From NCBI GenBank assembly GCA_003105245.1, contig PQAI01000294.1, positions 4,723 through 10,190 on the forward strand: a stretch of DNA of 5,468 nt. Direction: 5' to 3'. A model generated the notes under the pieces. That model was given only the letters and a program-made list of their open reading frames with translations, had not been told where the DNA came from and did no database searches. Positions 1 to 5,468 of this stretch are shown here, one piece after another (the first letter of the stretch is position 1; each line of letters starts with the position of its first letter). The position numbers were made by a program, and so were the translations under genes. The stretch is from Betaproteobacteria bacterium. Lineage in GTDB: Bacteria > Pseudomonadota > Gammaproteobacteria > Burkholderiales > Usitatibacteraceae.

Positions 1-665
1 AGGAGGTTCTCCGTGTAGAGGCCGTTGGCCCCCGTCCCGTCGTCCGCGGTGTTGCCCGGCGCCGTCGCGTAGGCGAGCAGCGTTCCCGTCGGCGCGTCCA
101 TCTGGGACAGGCCCTTCTGCTCCGCGCCGACGTCGCCGGCGAACGGATTGTCGCGGCAGGCGTCCAGGATGATCACGTTCATCGGGTTGGCGGCGCCGCG
201 CACGCCGCCGATCAGCCCGGCGATGTCGACGCACTGCGCGGGCACGTCGGCCGCGCCCGCGACCCTCGCGTCCACCGGAAGCAGGTAGTTGCGCCACTGC
301 AGCTGCAGCCCGTGGCCCGCGAAATAGAAGAGCCCCACGCCCTTCCTCGCGGCCAGCGCCTTCGCGTACGCGTCGATCGCCTCGAGCATGGCGGCTCGCG
401 TGGCGTCCTGCACGAGCGTCACCTCGAACCCGCTCTCGCGCAGCGCCTGCGCGAGGGCACGCGCGTCGTTGCCGGGATTCCTCAGCGCCGGCACCGAGCG
501 ATAGGTCGCGTTTCCGACGACCAGCGCCAGCTTGGGCGCGCGCAGGAGCTTCACGGCCCCCTCGGACTGCGCCCGGACGCCGGCCCACGGCGAGGGCAGG
601 AAGAGCGAGGCGGCGGCGAGGCTCCCTTGCAGGAATCGGCGACGCGGGAAGGAATCCGTTTTCAT
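1..665 (-). CDS. Tat-exported caspase-like (peptidase C14) protein, 3' end cut by window
   Basis: Reading from ATG at 665, 221 codons are open to the window edge with no stop, so the C-terminus is missing. Residues 1-33 form a twin-arginine signal peptide: PRRRFLQG at 7-14, then an alanine/leucine-rich stretch, then a likely cleavage site near VRAQ (30-33). The mature part is a caspase-like p20 fold. It begins with LALVVGNATY (46-55) and LRNPGNDARAL (61-71). The catalytic His is in YFAGHGLQ (H118) and the catalytic Cys in LDACRDNPF (C170). Both residues of the dyad are present, so the protein is probably an active cysteine peptidase, usually Arg/Lys- or Asp-directed in this clan; substrate unknown. 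A purine-rich CGAGAG (671-676) lies five bases before the ATG as a weak ribosome site. The gene follows the Omp85 gene after 50 bases and may be cotranscribed. Export to the periplasm is inferred; many relatives carry C-terminal SH3, FGE-sulfatase or repeat domains, which cannot be seen here. Confidence 0.88.
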   Translation of the reverse strand, partial: MKTDSFPRRRFLQGSLAAASLFLPSPWAGVRAQSEGAVKLLRAPKLALVVGNATYRSVPALRNPGNDARALAQALRESGFEVTLVQDATRAAMLEAIDAYAKALAARKGVGLFYFAGHGLQLQWRNYLLPVDARVAGAADVPAQCVDIAGLIGGVRGAANPMNVIILDACRDNPFAGDVGAEQKGLSQMDAPTGTLLAYATAPGNTADDGTGANGLYTENL

Positions 666-715
666 CGGCGCTCTCGCCAGTGTACGCGCGCGGCGGGCGT
701 GCGGGCACGCGCCGG

Positions 716-2368
716 TCAGAAGGTCGTCTTCGTCTTGACGACGAACTGCACCGCCTCGATGTCGCTCGTGCGGTCGAGCGGGAAGGCGACGTCGAGGTGC
801 AGCACGTTGCCGAAGGCGGCGCGGTCGAACGCGAGGCGAAGCCCGACGCCCACGTCGGAGAGCCAGCCGCCGTTCTGCTCGTTCTGGTTCACGCCGCCCC
901 AGGCCCGCCCCACGTCGTAGAACGCCGCGCCGCCGACGCGCATCAGCCGGAAGACGTACCAGTCGGTGTAGTAGCGCTGCTCGACCGTGAAGAGAACGCG
1001 TCGCTCCCCGCTCTGGTAGCGCAGCGGGTAGCCGCGCAGGCCGTTGTCGCCCCCGAGCAGCAGCTGGTCGGGAGCCTGGGCGCCATCGCCGAGACGATCG
1101 CCGGAGAGTCCCGCGAAGAAGGCCGCGCGCGGGCTCTGCGGGGCGTAGTAGCGCAGGGCGAACCCGGCCTGGGAGAGCGGGCTGCCCGTGCTCGCGAGCT
1201 GGCGCTGCGCCCTCACGGTGGCGAGGAGGTCGTGCTTCCAGGGCAGGTTGAAGCCCCGGGCGGCGGTGGCGGAGTACAGCCAGGCCGAGCGGCTGGCGCC
1301 CCATCCCTCGAGGGCCCGCGTCACCTGCACGGTCGCGTTGAGTCCCATGTCGAAGAACTCGGGCTTGGCGATGAGGTCGCGGTTCTTGAGCTTCACGAAG
1401 CGGTCCTCGATGGCCTCGTAGCGCAGGAAGGGTCCGCGCACGGCGTGCTCGGCGGGAAGCGGGACGGGCGCCACGGTCCCGGGCTCCCGTTCATAGGTGT
1501 CGTCCTGCATCGTCACCCCGGCCGACAGGCGCTGCGTCCATCCCGACACGAGGCCGGTGGACCAGCCGGCGAACGCTTCCGCCGCCTCGCTGCGGTGCCG
1601 GTACTGGGCCACCTCGTCGCCCGCGTTGTAGACCGAGTCGGTGCGGTCCCAGTCGTCCCAGCTCGCCCCGGCGGCCCAGCGCGTGTCGAGGGCGTAGAAG
1701 GGCCGCGTGACGGAAGCCGTCCGCCGTCCGCCGTCGCTGTAGCGGCCCTCCTCGTAGTGCAGGACGGTCCAGCCGTCGAAGGCGTGCCCGTAGTGCAGCA
1801 GGAACTGCTTTCCGTCGCGGTCCGGATCCGACGTCTGGGAGACGCCGACCTGCAGGCCGGTGCCCAGGAAGTTGTACTCGACGATGCCGATGCCGGCCGT
1901 GTTCTTGCCGCCGGAGCGCGAATAGCGCCCCGACAGGTCCAGGGTCCAGGTGTCGCGGGTGACCACCTCGAGGTCGACGACGCCGTCGCGCCAGGCCACG
2001 GGCCGGATCTGGACGTCGTAGACGGCCCGTTCGGATCGCAGCAGCCGCTCGGTTTCCTCGATGACCTGCCGGGAGATGCGGTCGCCGGGCCTGAACAGCA
2101 GCGAGCGCTCGATCACCGCCGGCCGCGTGGTGACGTGCAGGCGGTTGGCCAGGGCGAAGAAGGACTTGCTCTCCTTCGGGTCGTCGAGGTCGAAGATGTT
2201 GCGCGGGTCGACGCGGATGTTGCCGATGCGCGCCCCGGCCGCCTCCAGCTCCTCGATCGAGGGAAGCGGCAGGGAGGGCGCCTGGCCTTCGGCGCGAACG
2301 GGCCCGGCAAGCGACAGGATCGCGACGAGGCAGGCGGCGAGGCAAGGCAGGGGATCGGGGCGCTGCAC
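716..2368 (-). CDS. Omp85/BamA-TamA-like outer-membrane barrel protein with a single POTRA domain
   Basis: 550 aa. Residues 1-26 are a Sec signal peptide with a hydrophobic core LAACLVAILSLAG and a likely cut after VRA. About 48-137 reads as one POTRA domain: IRVDPRNIF, then LLFRPGDRISRQVIEETERL, then VYDVQIRPVAWRDGVVDLEV. From about 142 to the end comes a beta-barrel of alternating aromatic/polar strands. The Omp85 loop-6 signature appears as GGDNGLRGYP (439-448), and the protein ends in Phe550, the usual terminal aromatic of outer-membrane barrels. Omp85 proteins insert or export proteins across the outer membrane. BamA normally has five POTRAs and TamA three, so this short form is neither; its cargo is unknown. 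The start is GTG; an ATG eight bases upstream (2374-2376) is out of frame and no strong Shine-Dalgarno is visible, but this frame gives an intact signal peptide. Relatives are usually named BamA/TamA-family protein. Confidence 0.88.
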   Translation of the reverse strand: MQRPDPLPCLAACLVAILSLAGPVRAEGQAPSLPLPSIEELEAAGARIGNIRVDPRNIFDLDDPKESKSFFALANRLHVTTRPAVIERSLLFRPGDRISRQVIEETERLLRSERAVYDVQIRPVAWRDGVVDLEVVTRDTWTLDLSGRYSRSGGKNTAGIGIVEYNFLGTGLQVGVSQTSDPDRDGKQFLLHYGHAFDGWTVLHYEEGRYSDGGRRTASVTRPFYALDTRWAAGASWDDWDRTDSVYNAGDEVAQYRHRSEAAEAFAGWSTGLVSGWTQRLSAGVTMQDDTYEREPGTVAPVPLPAEHAVRGPFLRYEAIEDRFVKLKNRDLIAKPEFFDMGLNATVQVTRALEGWGASRSAWLYSATAARGFNLPWKHDLLATVRAQRQLASTGSPLSQAGFALRYYAPQSPRAAFFAGLSGDRLGDGAQAPDQLLLGGDNGLRGYPLRYQSGERRVLFTVEQRYYTDWYVFRLMRVGGAAFYDVGRAWGGVNQNEQNGGWLSDVGVGLRLAFDRAAFGNVLHLDVAFPLDRTSDIEAVQFVVKTKTTF

Positions 2369-2410
2369 ACGGCCATTGTGGCAGACCGGTGCGCGCGCCG
2401 ATTTGACCTG

Positions 2411-2439
2411 CCCGGGGTAAGGGGTCGATTTCCCCCGGG
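2411..2439. repeat. GC-rich inverted repeat between the hydrolase and Omp85 genes
   Basis: CCCGGGG (2411-2417) and its exact reverse complement CCCCGGG (2433-2439) flank a 15-base loop. It lies in the 81-base gap (2369-2449) between the hydrolase stop and the Omp85 start. On the minus strand no T-run follows, so it is not a standard terminator. It could weaken read-through between the two genes, protect mRNA, or be a remnant of a repetitive extragenic element; none is shown. Confidence 0.35.
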
Positions 2440-2449
2440 GTGGCCGGGC

Positions 2450-3271
2450 CTAGAACTCCAGCCTGTCGCCCGGGTGGATCGCGTGCACCCTGGTGGGCGA
2501 ATCGCCCAGCGCCTTCACGAACTCCTCGGGCGTGCCCTTCAGGAAGATGTTGGTGCCGTAGTGCATCGGCACCGCGTGCTTCGGCTTGATCCAGTTGTTC
2601 ACCGCGAAGGCGGCGTCCTTCGGGTCCATCACGTAGTGGCCGCCGATGGGGATGAGAACGACGTCGGGCCTGTAGTACTCGCCGATGAACTTCATGTCGC
2701 CGAAGAGGCCCGTGTCGCCCATGTGGTAGATCTTCAGGCCGTTCTCCAGCTCGATGATGTAGCCCATGGCGGCACCGCCGACGAAGGTGGCGTCCTTGCC
2801 CGTGGCCGGGTCCTTCCACACGAATTCCGACGAATGCTCGGCCTGCGTGGCCGTGATCTTCGGGCCCGCCTCTCCCCAGGGCTTGAGCACGCCGCCCTTG
2901 TTGATGCGCGGGGCGAGGTTGGCCGGGAGGATGCCGAGGGTCGCGAGCGAGGAGCCGAGTCCCGCCGGGCTCCAGACCGGGACGTTGTGCTTCTTCGCGA
3001 GCTCGGGCGCGTTGCCCAGGTGGTCGTTGTGCGCGTGCGTGACGAGGATGAGATCGACCTTGCCCAGCTCGTCGAGGTTCTTCCACTTCTCAGGCGTGCG
3101 CGGGTTCGTGGTGAGCCACGGGTCGATCATGATGACCTTCCCGCCCGGCGTGGTGAGCCGGAAGGCGGCCTGCCCGAGCCAGAGCAGCTCGGCCTTCTTC
3201 TCCTGCGCGGCGGCCGCGGCCGCCGAGAGCGCCGCGGCGAGCGCGGCGACGATTGCGATCGTTCTTTTCAT
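2450..3271 (-). CDS. Exported metallo-beta-lactamase-fold hydrolase (UPF0173/UlaG-like)
   Basis: 273 aa. Residues 1-22 are a Sec signal peptide (MKRTIAIVAALAAALS followed by an alanine run), with cleavage probably before Gln23. The rest is a complete metallo-beta-lactamase fold: LLWLGQAAFRL (29-39), IDPWLTTNP (49-57), the metal motif THAHNDHLG (78-86, with H79, H81, D83, H84), H146 in AEHSS, D186 in MGDTG, and H212 and H237 in GGHY and MHYGT. This set of ligands and the order of motifs match the UPF0173/UlaG-like metal-dependent hydrolases, whose substrates are mostly unproven. Most members are about 225-230 aa and cytosolic; the added signal peptide places this one in the periplasm (inferred). 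An upstream in-frame ATG at 3349 would add 26 residues rich in Arg and Pro before the signal peptide and has no ribosome site, so 3271 is preferred. The gene is followed after 81 bases by the Omp85 gene. Confidence 0.9.
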   Translation of the reverse strand: MKRTIAIVAALAAALSAAAAAAQEKKAELLWLGQAAFRLTTPGGKVIMIDPWLTTNPRTPEKWKNLDELGKVDLILVTHAHNDHLGNAPELAKKHNVPVWSPAGLGSSLATLGILPANLAPRINKGGVLKPWGEAGPKITATQAEHSSEFVWKDPATGKDATFVGGAAMGYIIELENGLKIYHMGDTGLFGDMKFIGEYYRPDVVLIPIGGHYVMDPKDAAFAVNNWIKPKHAVPMHYGTNIFLKGTPEEFVKALGDSPTRVHAIHPGDRLEF

Positions 3272-3274
3272 GGT

Positions 3275-3283
3275 CTTCCCCCC
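3275..3283 (-). promoter_or_regulatory. Ribosome binding site deciding the hydrolase start
   Basis: On the minus strand GGGGGGAAG lies three bases before the ATG at 3269-3271. It is a purine-rich Shine-Dalgarno-like stretch, and it supports 3271 over the upstream in-frame ATG at 3349, which has none. Confidence 0.55.
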
Positions 3284-3311
3284 AGGCGCGTGTCGTTGGA
3301 ACTGCCGGCGA

Positions 3312-3340
3312 ATTCTGCACGGCGCCGTCCCGGCCGTAAA
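3312..3340 (-). promoter_or_regulatory. Possible sigma-70-type promoter for the exported hydrolase gene
   Basis: On the minus strand, TTTACG (3335-3340) and CAGAAT (3312-3317) are separated by exactly 17 bases (3318-3334). Each matches the sigma-70 consensus at 4 of 6 positions. Transcription would start near 3305, giving a leader of about 34 bases that contains the ribosome site. In this GC-rich region AT-containing hexamers are scarce, which adds some weight, but the match is modest. Confidence 0.35.
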
Positions 3341-3341
3341 C

Positions 3342-3360
3342 GGGGGCATAGAATGTCCCC
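3342..3360. promoter_or_regulatory. 19-base dyad next to the small gene's start codon, possible operator
   Basis: GGGGGCAT, a three-base centre AGA, and ATGTCCCC form an inverted repeat with eight paired positions, seven Watson-Crick and one G-T. It overlaps the TAGAAT box and ends directly before the ATG of the small gene. A protein dimer bound here could block that promoter. It could also act as an RNA hairpin only if transcription started further upstream. Confidence 0.35.
3349..3354 (+). promoter_or_regulatory. Possible -10 box for the small gene, suggesting a leaderless transcript
   Basis: TAGAAT matches TATAAT at 5 of 6 positions and ends six bases before the ATG at 3361, so transcription would start at or next to the start codon. 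There is no Shine-Dalgarno sequence upstream. No convincing -35 box is seen at 3325-3332 (GC-only), so this is tentative. Confidence 0.3.
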
Positions 3361-3609
3361 ATGCCCTACCCGAAGCCGAAGCCGCCGAGGTTCAAGCTGC
3401 AGGTGCAGGAGGACGAGACCGACCACCGCCTGTGGCACGACGTGCTCGACCCGCGCGGCCGGCTCTACGTCTTCGACAAGGAGGCCGAGGCGCGCGCGAA
3501 GCTCGAGGAGCTCTTCCCCGTGCTGGTGGGGCTCGAGCGCTACGCCGCCGGGCCGAAGCGCACGCGGGTCATCGTCGTGGCCAGCGACGACGAGGACGAG
3601 GACCGCTAG
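3361..3609 (+). CDS. Small acidic-tailed protein of unknown function
   Basis: 82 aa, and the only plus-strand gene in the window. I do not recognise the family. The protein begins with a Lys/Pro-rich stretch (PYPKPKPPRFKLQVQ, 2-16), has a central part that looks folded (LWHDVLDPRGRLYVFDKEAEAR), then a helix-like segment and a basic patch (GPKRTRV), and ends in a run of Asp/Glu (DDEDED). It has no signal peptide or membrane segment, so it is probably cytoplasmic. There is no Shine-Dalgarno sequence before the ATG; instead a -10-like TAGAAT lies seven bases upstream, which would suit a leaderless transcript. Its TAG stop and the kinase stop share the same CTAG. It is supported as a real gene by its own upstream signals, its tight fit between two genes, and the lack of a competing gene here. 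The opposite-strand frames over this segment read as Ala/Arg-rich low-complexity protein. Confidence 0.6.
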   Translation: MPYPKPKPPRFKLQVQEDETDHRLWHDVLDPRGRLYVFDKEAEARAKLEELFPVLVGLERYAAGPKRTRVIVVASDDEDEDR

Positions 3610-4976
3610 CCGGCCGGCGGGAACTCCAGCGCGACCCGCGTGCCCGGACCCGTCCCGCGCGCGGCGACGACGAGCCGGGCGCCGTGGATGCGGGCGATCT
3701 CGTCGACGATGGCGAGCCCGAGGCCGCATCCCTCGCCCGCCGTCCCCGGGATCCGGTAGAAGCGCCCCTTCACGAGCTCGCGCTCGCCTTCCGGGATGCC
3801 GGGCCCGTGGTCCTCGACGAAGAGGCCGGGCGGCCGTTCCGTCACGCCCACGGTGACCGGCCCCGCGCTTCCCGCGTGCACGAACGCGTTGTCGAGGAGG
3901 TTCGAGAGCGCCTCGCGCAGCAGGGAATCGCGCGCCGGCACGACGACGGGCGCGCCCGGGCCCTCGTAGCCCAGGTCGACGCCGCGCGCGAGCGCGCGGT
4001 CGATCCAGGACTCGACCTCCTCGCGGGCGACGCGGTCGAGGTCCACGCTCTCCTTGGGGGCGCCGTCCTCGGCCTCGCGGTCGACGCGCGAGAGCGTTAG
4101 CAGGCGGTGCACCATGTGGCTCGCGCGCGAAAGCACGTCCACGGCGCCGGCCAGGATCTCGCGCTGGCGCCGCGGATCCTCCTCCCGCAGCGCGAGGTCG
4201 AGGCGCACGCGCAGCGCGGCGAGCGGCGTGCGCAGCTGGTGGGCCGCGTCCGCGACGAAGCGCTGGCGCGCGGCGTGCTCCTCGGAGAGCTCGCGCAGCA
4301 GCTCGTTCACCGCGCGCACCAGGGGGCGCACCTCGCTCGGGACCTCGGGCCCCGCGGGCAGCGGCGCGAAGCCCCGCCGGTCGCCGCGCACCCTCCGGAC
4401 GATGGGCTCGAGGACCGACAGCGACCGGCCGATGCCCGCGGATACCAGCGCGATCGAGCTGGTGGCCAGTATCGCCACGATGGCGAGCGTGGCCACCAGC
4501 ACCTCGTTGGCGAGGCTGTCGCGCTTGTTTCGCGTCTCCGCCACCCGGACGACCACCGTCTCGCTGCCCGCGGCCGGCAGGCGAAGCGCGATGGCGCGCA
4601 CCCCGACGCCGCGCACCTGCGCGTCGTAGTAGACGGGCTCCGAGGGTCCTTCGGAGGCGAAGGGGGGCGGCGGGACCGCCGCGTTGGACAGTATCCGGCG
4701 CCCGCCCGTCGTCGCGACGTCGTAGTAGATCCGGTCGGCGACGTCCATCTCGAACATCTCGATGGCGGGCCCGGGCACGTCGACGCGCGGGACGCCCGCG
4801 ACGAAGCGCACCTGCTTCGCCAGCGTGATCGCGGAGTCGTAGAGCCACTGGTCGAGCACCTTCTGCGAGAAGTGCTGGGCGAGGCCCCACGCGCTCGCCC
4901 CGGCCACGGCGACGACCGCGAGCAGCGGCCCGAGCAGCCGCAGCAGCAGGTCGCGCCGCAGGCTATTCGAGGACAT
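3606..4976 (-). CDS. Sensor histidine kinase, TctE/QseC-like
   Basis: 456 aa, inner-membrane two-component sensor. First membrane segment at about 11-33 (LLRLLGPLLAVVAVAGASAW); periplasmic sensor region about 34-155, whose DQWLYDSAITLAKQV resembles the 2CSK_N domain of TctE-type kinases; second membrane segment about 159-181; a HAMP-like linker about 182-232. The catalytic core is complete: H-box FVADAAHQLRTPLAALR with phospho-accepting H246, N-box LREALSNLLDNAF (N359, N363), G1 box VEDHGPGIP (D389), F-box FYRIPG and G2 box GCGLGLAIV (416-424). It should autophosphorylate on H246 and pass phosphate to the regulator encoded just upstream. Its ATG lies 14 bases inside the end of that gene, which suggests translational coupling. 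The signal is unknown: TctE senses tricarboxylates and QseC/PmrB-type kinases sense metals or host cues, and the sequence does not choose between them. The 3' end abuts a convergent gene with no room for a terminator. Confidence 0.93.
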   Translation of the reverse strand: MSSNSLRRDLLLRLLGPLLAVVAVAGASAWGLAQHFSQKVLDQWLYDSAITLAKQVRFVAGVPRVDVPGPAIEMFEMDVADRIYYDVATTGGRRILSNAAVPPPPFASEGPSEPVYYDAQVRGVGVRAIALRLPAAGSETVVVRVAETRNKRDSLANEVLVATLAIVAILATSSIALVSAGIGRSLSVLEPIVRRVRGDRRGFAPLPAGPEVPSEVRPLVRAVNELLRELSEEHAARQRFVADAAHQLRTPLAALRVRLDLALREEDPRRQREILAGAVDVLSRASHMVHRLLTLSRVDREAEDGAPKESVDLDRVAREEVESWIDRALARGVDLGYEGPGAPVVVPARDSLLREALSNLLDNAFVHAGSAGPVTVGVTERPPGLFVEDHGPGIPEGERELVKGRFYRIPGTAGEGCGLGLAIVDEIARIHGARLVVAARGTGPGTRVALEFPPAG

Positions 4977-5468
4977 CTCGCCCGGATTCCTCGAGCCGGT
5001 AACCCAACCCGCGCAGGGCCCTCACCGTGACCCCGAACGCCTCGAGCTTGCGGCGAAGGCGGCTCACCTGGACCTCGAGCGCGTTGGGCGCGACCTCGCT
5101 GTCGGAGGGAAACGCCGCCGCCAGGATCGCCTCCTTGGTGACGATGCGGCCGGGCCTTCGCATCAGGCACTCGAGGACGCCCGCCTCCCGGCGCGTGAGC
5201 TCGAGGGGCTCGTCGCCGGCGAAGGCGGCGCAGCCCTCCGCGTCGAAGCGCAGCGGCCCGAACCGCCGCCAGGGCGTGCCGTCGGCATCGCGCCGGCGCA
5301 GCAGCGCGCGCAGCCGCGCCTCGAGCTCGCCCAGGTCGAAGGGCTTCATGAGGTAGTCGTCGGCGCCGGCGTCCAGCCCGCCGATGCGATCCCCGATCGC
5401 GTCGCGCGCCGTGAGGATGAGCACGGGGAAGCCGATGGCGGACTGGCGCATTTCCCGCAGCACCGCGA
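4963..5468 (-). CDS. OmpR/PhoB-type response regulator, 5' end cut by window
   Basis: The start and the first part of the receiver domain lie beyond the right edge, so the phospho-acceptor Asp is not visible. The frame stays open to 5468 (a partial codon, then AVLREMRQS), so an ORF starting at 5463 would be a truncated reading: GTG there is an internal Val. The visible receiver half has PVLILTARD with the conserved Thr at 5410-5412, GLDAGADDYLMKPFDLGEL with the conserved Lys at 5344-5346, and a terminal helix LRALLRR. A winged-helix DNA-binding domain follows: ELTRREAGVLECLMRRPGRI, then NALEVQVSRLRRKL (recognition helix) and VRALRGLGYRLE. This is the standard OmpR/PhoB layout, close to QseB/TctD/PmrA types. 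Its targets are unknown. The TAG stop at 4963-4965 lies inside the kinase gene, a 14-base overlap typical of a regulator-kinase operon. Confidence 0.93.
   Translation of the reverse strand, partial: AVLREMRQSAIGFPVLILTARDAIGDRIGGLDAGADDYLMKPFDLGELEARLRALLRRRDADGTPWRRFGPLRFDAEGCAAFAGDEPLELTRREAGVLECLMRRPGRIVTKEAILAAAFPSDSEVAPNALEVQVSRLRRKLEAFGVTVRALRGLGYRLEESGRDVLE

Noticed and set aside
697..710. Hairpin GCGTG-CGGG-CACGC in the gap between the Omp85 and caspase-like genes
   Set aside because: The stem is only 5 bp and no T-run follows on the minus strand, so it is not supported as a terminator.
2374..2376. ATG start eight bases upstream of the Omp85 GTG, hinting at a frameshift
   Set aside because: The ATG frame ends at 2113 and gives an Arg/Ser/Pro-rich product, while the GTG frame gives an intact signal peptide and POTRA. 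No frameshift is needed.
1491..3086. A 531-codon minus-strand open frame
   Set aside because: It spans the hydrolase and Omp85 genes in a wrong frame and is made of Arg/Pro/Ala/Gly low complexity; both real genes are intact in their own frames.
3272..3349. A 26-residue N-terminal extension of the hydrolase from ATG 3349
   Set aside because: It would put Arg/Pro-rich sequence before a well-formed signal peptide, has no ribosome site, and overlaps the predicted promoter and dyad.
680..3856. A 1058-codon plus-strand open frame
   Set aside because: It runs antisense to the Omp85 and hydrolase genes, both of which have clear family motifs, and crosses the small gene in another frame. Its translation is Arg/Ala/Val/Gly-rich with no recognisable domain, as expected from third-position GC bias.
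3268..4890. A 540-codon minus-strand open frame
   Set aside because: It is an out-of-frame shadow of the histidine kinase gene that continues antisense through the small gene. It has no family motifs.
4107..5030. A 307-codon plus-strand open frame
   Set aside because: Antisense to the kinase and regulator, His/Arg/Ala-rich, with no domain; the opposite strand carries all kinase boxes.

Overview
The window is about 70% GC with dense, mostly minus-strand coding. It looks like a Gram-negative proteobacterium. The evidence is a beta-barrel outer-membrane protein of the Omp85 superfamily, Sec and Tat export signals, and an OmpR-type two-component system whose kinase resembles TctE/QseC. That combination is common in Betaproteobacteria, but the lineage is an inference; no rRNA or marker gene is present.

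Layout, reading the minus strand from right to left. At the right edge is an OmpR/PhoB-type response regulator (4963-5468), cut by the window edge so that its phospho-acceptor aspartate is outside. Its 3' end overlaps the start of a membrane sensor histidine kinase (3606-4976) by 14 bases. A small plus-strand gene (3361-3609, 82 aa, unknown function) converges on the kinase, and the two stop codons share one CTAG. An 89-base divergent region (3272-3360) separates it from three consecutive minus-strand genes. These encode an exported metallo-beta-lactamase-fold hydrolase (2450-3271), a single-POTRA Omp85-type barrel (716-2368), and a Tat-exported caspase-like peptidase (1-665) cut at its C-terminus by the left edge.

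The three left-hand genes all carry export signals and lie 50-81 bases apart, so they may form one envelope-directed transcription unit. This is inferred from spacing and shared targeting. The two-component system may sense an envelope signal, but nothing in the window shows which genes it controls. No RNA gene, CRISPR array, insertion sequence or other clear mobile element was seen. The most unusual spots are the Tat-exported caspase-like protein beside an Omp85 barrel, and the divergent region, where a 19-base dyad and a -10-like box abut the start of the apparently leaderless small gene.
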